Source: Malachius bipustulatus
Lineage: Eukaryota; Arthropoda; Insecta; Coleoptera; Melyridae
Assembly (NCBI GenBank): GCA_910589415.1
Contig: OU342639.1
Location: 13,276,268 to 13,340,267, forward strand
Direction: 5' to 3'
DNA: 64,000 bases
This document shows positions 24,001 to 33,134 of this stretch, piece by piece; position 1 is the first letter of the stretch, and every line of letters starts with the position of its first letter. The notes below the pieces were generated by a model. The model ran no database searches and had not been told where the DNA came from. It worked only from the letters and a program-made list of their open reading frames with translations. The translations under genes and the position numbers were made by a program.

Positions 24001-24347
24001 TTTCAATGAAAAGCATAAGTTCTTATTGCAACAGTGAAATTATTTAGAACAAAATAAGATTTGTTTGAACGAAATAAACGATGCATAAAATCAAATAAAT
24101 CTGATGTGTTTCTTTCTAGCTGTAATTTATTCAAATTAAATAAATTCTTAATAATTAGCAAATTTATTTGTTTGATTTGAAAAAAATGTACCTGAACCAA
24201 TTCAAACAAATGATTGAAAAAACTGAAATAAATGGTATTATTTAGGGCAAATAAATTAATTTTCAATCAAAAGGAAAATGTTTTAGTCAAATAAATTGTA
24301 TTCAAATAAATGAAAATACTGATTTCAAATAAACTGTTTTCTCTGTG
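21035..24347. mobile_element. 3.3-kb TIR element CACAGAGAAAA, non-autonomous, with unexplained cargo
   Basis: The ends are CACAGAGAAAA (21035) and TTTTCTCTGTG (24347), with AAATG found next to both ends, consistent with a short target duplication. The first ~350 and last ~480 bp are filled with diverged AATCAAACAAAT/ATTTGTTTGATT repeats, giving extended, imperfect inverted arms. Both arms also hold a GACGTCATTGGGTAGCG-like motif (22245-22285 and 23850-23880, inverted). The 1.6-kb core shows no transposase. Small ORFs (21676-21900, 22538-22726, 23549-23740) have no recognisable domain. It disrupts Hx copy 2 in the block between GTTTTCAAACTAAATG and AAATGAAATTTTCTCAG. Confidence 0.65.
22956..23219. 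repeat. Inverted repeat with 61-bp arms inside the 3.3-kb TIR element
   Basis: The left arm 22956-23016 starts GTATATTAG and ends TATTTTCGAAG. The right arm 23159-23219 is its reverse complement with few mismatches (CTTCGAAAATAG ... CTAATATAC). The 142-bp loop contains TCTCGAAACGTT, a phrase common in Penelope terminal repeats, but no full hammerhead core. Confidence 0.7.
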
Positions 24348-24967
24348 TGAAATGAAATTTTCTCAGTAAACCACTACGCTAATATGACCTGACTATGGAA
24401 AATTTCAGAAATCCAATTTAAAAAGCGGTGAAAATATTCATAATTGAATCGCATAAAAATACACTATTTCTGCGATTGATGCGCAAGAAGGTTTTTTAGA
24501 TATCTTGAGCCGTTCTAGTTCTACATTGCTTTGCAGTTGAAAATTTTCGATTTTCACTTGTTTATAACTCATAAACCGCTCAATCTAAATTCCAATGGCG
24601 AAAACCACCTGTATTCGATTTCTTCAGACATTTAAAAAATATCAAGTTTTACAGGGTGTTTCCGTTAAAATAACGAAGTAGGTGTCAACTTCCGGTATTT
24701 CCGGAAGTGCGGCCATCTTGAAAATATTTTCCTTGAATTTATCGTGATCACTTATGTCTGGAAAATTTTTATTTTGAGGTTATAGGCCCATTAGTTTCCG
24801 AGATATGGCCGGTGGCCAAACTTAGCAAGACACCCTGTATACATATATGTTTATTTACATATATACATATATAGGTACTTTTTTAGTCATCGACTAAGTT
24901 GGAACAATATACTAATATAGTAGGGAGTTCGATGAATTCAGGGCAGAAATGAGGACTCTGTTTTCAG

Positions 24968-25009
24968 TGCCAAACGTTTCGATATATTTCTATATCATCA
25001 TCAGTGGCA
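24968..25009 (-). ncRNA. Hammerhead ribozyme core (minimal type I), minus-strand copy
   Basis: Reading the minus strand: stem I 5' strand TGCCA, CUGAUGA, one extra U, stem II GAUAUA closed by a GAAA tetraloop and UAUAUC, then GAAA-C-GUU, and stem I 3' strand TGGCA. Stem I is a perfect 5-bp helix and stem II a perfect 6-bp helix. Stem III is reduced to the self-complementary AAACGUUU, the dimer-type design reported for Penelope elements. Cleavage would be after GUU. The extra U between the CUGAUGA box and stem II is not canonical. Confidence 0.6.
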
Positions 25010-25562
25010 GGCCTAGAAATTACATGAAAAAGAAAATCAGCTATAGACAAACCAATCATCTAGCGGTGTTGGTAAAAAACTTACGAAATTGAGGTTTTTT
25101 CATGTCAGCATCCTAGATCCACACTGCATGATGTGATTAAGTACATCAGCTTTACAATAATCACTCTATCTTGATTGCTTTTTTAAATTTAACTTCTTTA
25201 ACATCAATTAAAGCAAAAACTACTTTTTGGCAAGAATAAAATCTATTACATTTTTCTTACACTAGACAATTCACATTTCACAGGAGGACAACAGACAGAC
25301 ACAACACTATTTCTATAAAATATCAAAAATCGTCGATTTAATTCATTGTTCGTCTACACAAAATTACAGTTTTATTGATAAAATCTATCTTCTCTTGTTG
25401 CATTATTTGTCATACTTCAATCATTCTGACTGACAGTGGACACTCGATTTTTACAATAATAATGATGAAAAAACAAAAAAAAAAATTTAATTCAAGAAAT
25501 TTAAATAATTATTGTTTTTTTCTGTTTTTTTTTTTCTGTTTTCTAGATAGATTTGATTAGCC

Positions 25563-25604
25563 TGCCACTGATGATGATATAGAAATATATCGAAACGTTT
25601 GGCA
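25563..25604 (+). ncRNA. Hammerhead ribozyme core (minimal type I), plus-strand copy
   Basis: TGCCA 25563-25567, CUGAUGA 25568-25574, extra U 25575, stem II 25576-25591 with GAAA tetraloop, GAAA 25592-25595, C-GUU 25596-25599, TGGCA 25600-25604. It is identical in every core position to the inverted copy at 24968-25009. Conservation of both copies could reflect a recent insertion rather than selection. Confidence 0.6.
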
Positions 25605-26221
25605 CTGAAAACAGAGTACTCTCATTTCTGCCCTGAATTCATCGAACTCCTTACTATATTAGTATATTATATACATAAATGTATAATATGTTTATTTTTT
25701 ATGGACAAATCTAACGCATTCATAAATTAATAGCATCGTTAGTATTTCAAGCTTTTTAAATAACGGTTTGCAAGAAAAAATCCTATTGACATTTCCTAAT
25801 ATTCTTATGCAGTTTTTTTTTTATATTTTAATCCAATCTGTGGAAGTTTCCCAATGACTTATCCCATTTTTTAATAAAGAAAAGATGAATATTAAACCAT
25901 TTTCAATATATTTAGTTTAGAACCCTTTTTTTCATCTCAGTTGGAAACAGATTTTGATATATTTTTTTGATTTTTTTTCCAATTTAATTTTGATCAATAG
26001 TAAAGCCTTAAAATTTTAGAGAATTAACAATTTCGATATTGAAGTTATTATTTAAACAAATTTGTCTATTACTGTGAGAAATTTCATGCATTTCGTTTTT
26101 TGAAAATTTATTTCTATTTTATTAAGTTTAAAAGTCATTTTAAAGTTAATTTCTGTACTGTTACTATTTTCTTGTTTAAATGGAACAATAAGGAAAGTAT
26201 CATCGGCATACAGTATAGTTT

Positions 26222-27424
26222 TGAAACGAATTATTTTACCCTAGAGGGGAAAAATAACCGTTGAGTGCATGAGACAGATAAAAGACAACAAGGGTCGTGG
26301 ATTGAGCTGTCAGTCTAAGAGGGTCAACAAATAACAAGCGGGTCAGCATAACAACAGGTACTCTTTATTAAAAAAAATCACAGCTATTAAGTATCACATA
26401 ATCTTGAGCACGGTTAACAAAATAAAAAACTTTGAGATCAGCCGAATGAAAGGGGTGGTAAAATTGGACCAGTGAAGGAACTTATCTTCGTCGGGCTCTC
26501 CTATGCGAGGATGAAGATTTTCAGCCGGGACTCTGGTGGCTCAGGTTCGGCTGCTATTTATTGGTTCAGCTGCTGCGGGAGTCAGATCAGCAGCTCCAGT
26601 ACTACCAATGTGTGCCCCTGGATCAGGTGCACTTCGGTACGAAGACAAAGGTTGTCCAATCGGAAAAGTGATCTCAGGTATGAAGAGTGTGCTCCGATAT
26701 GAGACGTCGGTCTAGTAGGAAAAACTTGCTCCGGTAGAAACTTGCTCCCGTAAAAAAACTTGCTCCCATAAGAAAACTTTCCCCCGTAAGAAAACTTGAT
26801 CCCGTAGGAAAACTTGATCCCGTAGGAAAACTTGATCCCGTAGGAAAACTTGATCCCACAAGAAAAGCTGAAATTTCAGTATGTATCAGAGACACTCTTG
26901 GTGGTGTTAACGGTCCGATCGAGTTCTGGCCTACCAGGGTTACATAAAATTATGTCCCATCCTCAAGATAATTAAGATAAAAATGTGATCAACAAATTTT
27001 ACATGCGGGCGAAACTCGATCGGATTAATTGCTGTTTTCCTCTTTGTATTAAAAGGAAATATGATTTGTACAATTAAAACAATAATAAAAGAACCATTTT
27101 AGGTCACTCACCAAGCCAAAAACACAGACGATGTTTATAATATTTTACGTGAAAGTTCACGACGCCATTTTGGTGTAAATTGCAGGTGTTTGCCAAAACG
27201 ACCTTCTTCAAGCGAATTCCAGGAGAGAAAAGAAAGGTGAGATCTCAGGTATCGGCGTACCGGATCGAAACTCGACAGTCGAGGTCGACGAAACTCGAGG
27301 CCTCCAGCCGGCCGTGTTTGCACTGAACTAAAAGCCACCATCATCACTCACTCATGCGACGCGCGCAACGCGGTTGCCTCCGGGTCGCTGGTATTTAGCC
27401 AGTAAGCACAAAACGTACGTTACA
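26222..27424 (-). mobile_element. Solo LTR (TGTAACGTAC...TTTCA), 4-bp TSD GTTT
   Basis: On the minus strand the LTR starts TGTAACGTACG (27424) and ends AATAATTCGTTTCA (26222), with direct repeats GTTT at 26218-26221 and 27425-27428. It is homologous over most of its length to the LTR at 54085-55188: start, CTGGCTAAATACC/ACCAGCTAAATGCC, GGCCTCGAGTTTCG, AATGGCGTCGTGAACTTTC, GGTCAGCATAACAACAGG and the last 40 bp. No internal sequence is left, so it is an LTR-LTR recombination product. The 4-bp TSD suits Ty3/Gypsy-like integrases (inference). It is GC-richer than its flanks at its 5' end. Confidence 0.85.
26714..26870 (-). repeat. 18-bp minisatellite inside the solo LTR
   Basis: About eight copies of an 18-bp unit, GTAGGAAAACTTGATCCC and close variants, all in frame, which creates an artificial SSFPTG-repeat ORF on the minus strand (26674-26895). 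The equivalent LTR region at 54660-54870 carries different repeats. Confidence 0.9.
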
Positions 27425-27739
27425 GTTTGTTTATTTAGGAAACTAGGTAGATCATTCATAAAAATAATAGGGGACCCAAAACGGAGCCCTGTGGAACTCT
27501 ACATTCAATTTCTTCCCAGTTAAAAAATGGTTTAATGTTTTTGGAATTATTTAAAACATTTCTATGTTTTCTGTTACCCAAATAAGACCTCAACCAATTC
27601 AATGGAAAATCTCTTATATCCATGTGCTCTACTTTTAATAAGAGTTAATAAAAAAACAGATCAGAACTGCATTATAGTCTTACTTAATCGAAGTACAAAA
27701 CTTCCTTCTAACTTATCCATGAAAACTCTTCTCGTTTAT

Positions 27740-29757
27740 TAATGTAGGTACATCAGGGTAAATCTAGGATACCAGGTAAGATGCGGCATAATAACACTAC
27801 CGTAATCGATGATCCCGAAAAAATTGTAAACGCTTTCGCTGACTTCTTCGGATCTAACTTCAATAGCACCTTGGCTGCCTCTGGTTCTTCCAGCAGGGTA
27901 CATGTCCATGGACCCACCATGCACGCTGAGTTTTGTAACTGTGACTGAGAATGACGTCCTAACTCCATTAAGGAAAGTTAAGCGGACTTCATCATCTGGA
28001 CATGATCAAATTCCTGGCTTCTCAGTCCGTGACTATGGTTCTGTTCTGGCCAAGCCGTTACAATTCATTTTTCATTGCTGCTTGAAAACCCTCACTTTTC
28101 CATCTATCTGGAAAATATCTAGAGTTTGTCCGGTATTAAAGGACGGTAACCCTGACGAAATTTCAAACTATCGGTCCGTATCACTGCTATCTTCTTTCTC
28201 CAAAGTCTTTGAGATTGTCTTACATAAATATATTTATAATCATGTTAAATGTTTTATATCTCCGGAGCAGGATGGCTTTGTGGAGAATAGGTCCACGGTA
28301 ACTAATTTATGTCAATTCACACAAGTGGTATCTGAAGTCATAGATGATAGGGGGCAACTGGATATGATTTACCTTGATTTTGCTATTGCTAAGGCGTTTG
28401 ATCGTCTGGATCAGTGGTTATCCTAAGAAAAGTTCATAATTATGGTCTGAGCGATGATTTGATTTCTTTTTTGAAATCTTATATAAATCGCAGGTGGCTA
28501 TACGTCTTCTATAAAGGTTACTCCTTTCTGTTATGTATTTGGCTACATCTGGGGTGCTACGGGGATCCACCCTAGGTCCCCTTCTATTTCTACTTTTTAA
28601 CTTTTTATTAACGAGTTGCCAGATAATAAATATAGTCAATGTAAAACTAATGTTTGCTGATGACGTCCAGTCCTTTCGACGCATTTCTAATAACTTCTGA
28701 TAACTTAACTAATTCGGATTGCAGATCTGGTGCAATGGGAATTATCTGACACTGAATACTGAAAAATACAAAATAATAACTTATACATGGAAGAGGGACC
28801 CGATATTATATCAATATACGCTTAATAATGGAACGCTACTTGCAAGGGAAAGTGAAGTCAAGGACTTGGGAGTTAATTTTGACGGTGAGCTTATATACTT
28901 TCTATCGACATATCGATATTACAACAGCTGCTGGATTTAAAATGATGGGGTTTATTCTAAGTACTAAATACAAAGTCATTTAATAACATAAATTGTATAA
29001 AAACTTTATATTTAACTTACGTGAGAACCAAGTTAGAATACGCATTCGTAGTTTATCTCAGTATGACTATCGTATTTTACCTATTGAGTCTGTTCAGAGA
29101 AGATTTTTGAAGGCACTCTAGCTAGAAGGTTCAAGGTTTATCCTCAACATGGTTTCGATCAGTAACTACTGTTACAGACATTCAATCTACCCTCTTTGTT
29201 TCATAGACATTTTGCTTGGTATTTCTTTTATTTCTTTTTAAGCTGATTCGCGGCCGGGCGGATGCTACATGGCTACTAAGTAATCTTAATTTTAATGTGC
29301 CTGTACGGAATCTGAGGACTCCAATTACTTTTCAACTGCCTATACTACAAACCAATCTTTTTATGAGAGCACCGCTTTTCAAAATGTGATCTTACACTAT
29401 AACTCTATCCGTAATCGGTGCGACATTTTTTGACCTACTCTACATATGATTGTATAAAGCCACCATTTTAAATTTACTGTAGATGTTTATAATTTATTTG
29501 TAATTTCAATGCTAATCTAATTTTATTCTTATTTATGTCTGCATACAAATGGGTACAGTGTATTGTTTTTGTTGTATATTTATTACTTAATTTCTGGAAT
29601 GTCATACCTACTTCTTATATACTGTTTATTTATATGTAGGTGCTGGTGAATGTATTCGATTGTGCTCTGTTTATTTTGTTCTTAATAATTTAGCATTTGT
29701 CCTTTAATTGAATACATACTTATCTGTTGAGCAAATAAATTATTATTATTATTAATT
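27740..29757 (+). mobile_element. 5'-truncated Jockey/CR1-type retrotransposon
   Basis: Plus-strand RT with a natural 3' end. The coding relic runs 27752-28940. After that come degraded C-terminal codons (RRFKVYPQHGF, LPSLFHRH), a long AT-rich 3' UTR and a terminal AATAAATTATTATTATTATTA tail at 29737-29757. There is no endonuclease or ORF1, so it is 5' truncated. The 3' end directly abuts the TIR element that starts at 29770. Confidence 0.75.
27752..28940 (+). pseudogene. Reverse transcriptase of the Jockey/CR1-type element
   Basis: Motifs in order: FADFFGSNFNSTL, SSSGHDQIPGFSV, NYRSVSLLSSFSKVFE, EQDGFVENRST, MIYLDFAIAKAFDRLD (the usual DF-KAFD block with a small AI insertion), a frameshift after 28426, GVLRGSTLGPLLFLLF, LMFADDVQSF (FADD box), a second frameshift, NGNYLTLNTEKYKIITY and VKDLGVNFD. 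At least three frame breaks and a stop make it inactive. Confidence 0.8.
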
Positions 29758-30364
29758 ATTATAAGTATGCTATACCTCAGTCGGCCAAAAGATATAGTAA
29801 TAAAAGTGCGCGGTAAGTTTACAATCCAGGTAGGCAGACCTTATACAGGGTGTCTCTGAAAGGTGCGGAAAAAAAGCTACCACAAATTCCTGAGGCCTAA
29901 ATAAGCCGATCTAACCCAACTTATCTCTGTCCAAAAGTGGATGATTTCGGAGATACAGGGTATCAAAAGTTCAATTTGGTTTCCGTTTTTCTTAAATAAC
30001 TTTTTTAATAATTGGTATATTTTCACAATATTCGGCTAAAGGGGCTTTTGTGGGGTGAAAAATTAAAAACTGCAATCATTTTTATTGTAAAATTTAGAGG
30101 GCGCCACCTGCGGTACCTTGAACACATTCAAAACGAACTATCTTTTTTGGGCCACTCTGTATTTAACTTTTAAATAAAAATTCTTATTCTCCAACGTCTT
30201 TTCCCAAAAAAAGGCATACGTGGTAAGAGTTGATTTGAGCAGCCGTTTCTGAGATATCTGGATTTAAGAAAATCACTACGTGCATGGCCAGGCCTAAGTA
30301 AGTAATTGTATTAATTGAACACAATTTGAAGCAAAGGCGTTGCATTAAAATTATTTTACTTAAA

Positions 30365-30654
30365 GTGCCATACCAGGTTTCAGGTGTGAGCTACCTCTCA
30401 CATATGCCTGTGGTGCGCGTACTGTTGAAGTTCACTCTTTTGGGGCCACCCTTTTTATCGGAAGAGTCCGAAAGGCACTATTTGAGAAGTATTACGAGGC
30501 AGAGTACTATGCGGTGCTTTTCCATTGCCTTCCACAAGGCGCATCCCGATTTTGGCTCGAGTAGCACAACAAATACTTTTCGGCTGCTGGTGAGTTTCGC
30601 ACCAAGGTTTACCGGCTGGTGGACGAACGCTCTATCCACTACACCACGGGACCC
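30365..30654 (-). mobile_element. tRNA-derived SINE
   Basis: The minus strand starts GGGTCCCGTGGTGTAGTGG, then ATAGAGCG, which fits a tRNA 5' half with an A box. About 50 nt later is GGTGCGAAACTC, a B-box-like element. Roughly 200 nt of unrelated body follow. ACTTAA flanks both ends (30358-30363 and 30655-30660), a possible short target duplication. It lies exactly at the inner edge of the left mariner arm. It is not a tRNA gene because the anticodon and acceptor arms do not fold properly. The plus ORF 30326-30694 is an artefact of this sequence. Confidence 0.6.
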
Positions 30655-30788
30655 ACTTAACGAATTTACATCAACGAGATCACTGTCACTATAAACCAAG
30701 TAAGTAATTGGTGTCAAATCGAATCTAAAAAAACAATTCAAGCATACACTGGAATAATTGTCAAACAATTTTCAAATTTACTTTAGTA

Positions 30789-31714
30789 ATGGCCGTACAG
30801 TATACTAATGAAGAAATGAACGATATGTTATTGGTTTTTGGATATTGCCAAGGAAATGGCTTAGAATCTTGCAGATTATCAGTGAACGATTTCCGAATCG
30901 TCGTTTACCAAACCATAAAACCTTTAATGAAAGACGTCTTCGTGAACCAGGTAGGTTTACGCCTGTTTCTATTAATTAAGGTCGCGCACGTACAACTTCA
31001 GAGGTTGAGGAAGATATTTTAAATAGGATTGAAGAAAATCCTAAACTCAGCACCAGACGATTGTGCTTAGAGCTAGATGTATGCAAAGATACTGTTAACA
31101 GGGTGACCAGAGAACAATTACTGCACCCATTTCATGTTGAACTTTTACCCCATGATTATGAACCACGTCTAGCTTTCTGCCGGTTCATTTCCAAGAAGAA
31201 TCAGGATAGGAACTTTACACAAGGAATTTTATTCACAGATGAAGCTTGTTTCACGCGGAGTGGCATAACTAATTTGCACAATGTACATATCTATGCTGGA
31301 GAAAATCCTCATGCGGTTAAAGTAAGCCATTACTTATCAAAAGTAAGCCATTATCAGCATGAGTTGAAGATCAATGTGTGGGCAGGAATCATAGACACTT
31401 TCATAATTGGTCCTGTCATTTTACCACCTCGACTTAATGGCGAAAATTATTTGGAACATCTGCAAAACGAATTACCACACTTGTTTGATCCCCTGCCCTT
31501 GGAACATCAAACATGAATGTGGTTTATTAATGACGGTGCTCCTCCACATTTTTCGATAAATGTACGTAATTATTTGAGCGAACAGTATCCAAATAGATGG
31601 ATAGGTAGAGCCAATGATGCACCCACAAGTTGGCCAGCTCGATCGCCTGCTATGACACCGATGGATTACTTTTTATGGGGAACTTTGAAAACTCTTGTGT
31701 ATTCTAGGCCATAG
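30789..31714 (+). pseudogene. DD41D-like mariner transposase, disrupted
   Basis: The N-terminus (YTNEEMNDMLLVFGYCQGNG) matches the DUF4817-type helix-turn-helix that opens this transposase group. A frameshift falls between about 30960 and 30985. The other frame continues EEDILNRIEENPKLSTRRL and reaches the catalytic domain: ILFTDEACFTRSG (D1), INVWAGI, GPVILPPRLNGENY, an in-frame TGA (31514-31516), then INDGAPPHFS (D2) and SPAMTPMDYFLWGTLK (D3). D2-D3 spacing is 43, against 41 in the related copy near 53100. A short tandem repeat doubles KVSHY near 31325-31350. The protein cannot be functional. Confidence 0.85.
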
Positions 31715-32663
31715 TAAATAAGTACAGAAGGTTAATTAAGGAGACGTATTGAAACCGGAATGGACGTTTTGAAAAATGATCACGAAATGCTCCAAAGAGT
31801 TCAATTTAATTTTTTAAAACGTATAAATCTTTGTATACACGAAAATGGAGATCATTTTGAATATTTGATAGAAGCATTTTTTTTAATTAAATTAAACTAA
31901 ATTTTTGTTGTTGATAAATCTCTTATTGACTGTTTTAACTAAAGTACCTATAAAGTTAAATCCACATTTATGTACCTAGTCGTTTTTTTGTAGCTTTCAG
32001 TGACAGTTATTTTAATTCAACGCCTTTGCTTTAAATTGTGTTCAATTAATACAATTACTTACTTAGGCCTGGCCATGCACGTAGTGATTTTCTTAAATCC
32101 AGATATCTCAGAAACGGCTGCTCAAATCAACTCTTACCACGTATGCCTTTTTTTGGGAAAAGACGTTAGAAAATAAGAATTTTTATTTAAAAGTTAAATA
32201 CAGAGTGGCCCAAAAAAGATAGTTCGTTTTGAGTGTGTTCAAGGTACCGCAGGTGGCGCCCTCTAAATTTTACAATAAAAATTATTGCAGTTTTTAATTT
32301 TTCACCCCACAAAAGCCCCTTCAGTCGAATATTGTGAAAATACACCAATTATTAAAAAAGTTATTTAAGAAAAACGGAAACCAAATTGAACTTTTGACAC
32401 CCTGTATCTCCGAAATCATCCACTTTTGGACAGAGATAAGTTGGGTTAGATCGGCTTATTTAGGCCTCAGGAATTTGTGGTAGCTTTTTTTCCGCACCTT
32501 TCAGAGACACCCTGTATACACAAGAATTTTTTATTTTTTTTTTATTTGGTACTAAAAGTTACAATCTACTTCCATTTGGAGCATTAAGTAGATATGATGA
32601 GTGAAGGAGACTTGGAAGGGAGCATCCACCGATGCCTCGCCTTATGGAATACACCCACTGTGC

Positions 32664-33041
32664 TTAGTGCTGTAGGAGGTCTTGTGGCCATGTTCTGCGG
32701 AGTCTTCTTACTTCGGGACCATTGTCATAGACTTGCTCAACTAGTATGTTCTGATGATTTACTGTTTGTTGGCTGTATGTGGTTGCAACTTTTTGAATTT
32801 CGTCTCTGATGAGTGGTATTCGGAGGTCATTGTGGAGTGTGTGGTTGCTGACATACCAAGGTGCGTCTGCTATTGCTCTGAGTGTTTTTGATTGAAATAT
32901 TTGTATGATATTTAGTCTTGTGGGCTTAGCACATCCCCAAAGTTGAAGTCCGTAAGTCCAAATAGGTTTCAGCATGCTTTTATACAGCAAAAGTTTGTTG
33001 GCTAGCGAGAGTTTGGATTTTCTTCCGATGAGCCAATACAT
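32664..33041 (-). pseudogene. Jockey RT thumb / C-terminal domain
   Basis: LIGRKSKLSLANKLLLYKSM, then LKPIWTYGLQLWGCA and DAPWYVSNHTLHNDLRIP, are hallmark Jockey-clade C-terminal residues. The frame is open to its natural stop. It ends about 110 bp before the poly-A tract, a normal Jockey 3' UTR length. Confidence 0.85.
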
Positions 33042-33134
33042 TTGTCGGAACTGAGATCTAGCTGTCTCCGTTTGGTGTCGATATGTTTCTGCCAGGTAAG
33101 CCGCTGGTCAAGATGGAGTCCAAGATATTTGATT

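Larger units (their letters stand above)
19383..24491 (-). mobile_element. Hx family copy 2 (contains a 3.3-kb TIR element)
   Basis: The 3' hairpin (TAGTGTATTTTTTAAC...ATACACTA) is at 19383 and the 5' end CCTTCTTGCGCATC at 24491. The content parallels copy 1: AT microsatellite (19524-19568), two ~637-bp units (from 19596 and about 20233), the GCCAGTGGCG blocks, and the 5' block ending AAAAAGCGGTGAAAATATTC. It is interrupted at 21035-24347. Its own length without that is about 1.8 kb, as in copy 1. It is inserted in the right half of a foldback element, within a run of five A. Confidence 0.75.
18864..24839. mobile_element. Foldback TACAGGG-TGTC element split by Hx copy 2
   Basis: The left arm starts TACAGGGGGTGTCTTGC (18864) and the right arm ends GCAAGACACCCTGTA (24839). 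Arms match over about 340-500 bp, including CCGGCCATATCTCGGAAAC, AGATGGCCGCACTTCCGG and CTAGAACGGCTCAAGATAT. The left arm contains the uninterrupted target CTAAAAACGG at 19207, which shows where Hx copy 2 entered the other half. Without Hx the element is about 870 bp. The arms carry an inward-facing CACCCTGTA about 190 bp from the end. Non-coding. Confidence 0.8.
24906..25669. mobile_element. Inverted-repeat pair (Penelope pLTR-like), each arm carrying a hammerhead core
   Basis: The left arm 24906-25013 and right arm 25559-25669 are near-perfect reverse complements (ATACTAATATAGTA, GGAGTTCGATGAATTCAGGG and GCAGAAATGAG are landmarks). The arms are ~110 bp and separated by ~545 bp of AT-rich sequence with no clear ORF. 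Each arm contains a hammerhead-like core pointing inward to outward (24968-25009 minus, 25563-25604 plus). Penelope-like retroelements are known to carry minimal hammerhead ribozymes in their flanking repeats, so this is probably a Penelope-derived remnant; the RT itself is missing. Confidence 0.6.
25690..27650 (-). pseudogene. CR1/Jockey-type RT fragment split by a solo LTR
   Basis: The minus-strand 5' part (27650-27425) reads MDIRDFPLNWLRSYLGNRKH, then ECRVPQGSVLGPLLF. The 3' part (26221-25690) resumes with LYADDTFLIVPFKQEN and a basic helix, then much further FKKLEILTMLLIYE and CVRFVHKK, the typical pre-terminal region. The solo LTR (26222-27424) sits between the VPQGS and YADD boxes. A 1-base frameshift lies near the junction, and stops occur in the C-terminal part. 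The element continues neither upstream nor to a clear tail, so both ends are truncated. Confidence 0.75.
29844..32516 (+). mobile_element. DD41D-type mariner with ~515-bp terminal inverted repeats
   Basis: Ends TACAGGGTGTCTCTGAAAGG (29844) and its complement ending 32516. Arms 29844-30358 and 32002-32516 are near-identical. The TA dinucleotide on each side is consistent with a mariner target. Between the arms are a SINE-like insertion and a broken transposase gene (30789-31714). Long arms, TACAGGGTG ends and a DDxD transposase in one unit make this the only element in the window that ties the TACAGGGTG termini to a transposase over a full length. Confidence 0.85.

Noticed and set aside
26674..26895. 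ORF with SSFPTG repeats
   Set aside because: Produced by the in-frame 18-bp minisatellite of the solo LTR; no start context or homologous protein.
30590..30655. Possible tRNA gene
   Set aside because: A and B boxes are visible but the anticodon and acceptor arms do not pair; it is the head of a SINE.
30326..30768. ORFs of 122 and 96 codons on opposite strands
   Set aside because: Both lie across the tRNA-derived SINE and mariner arm; no protein motif.
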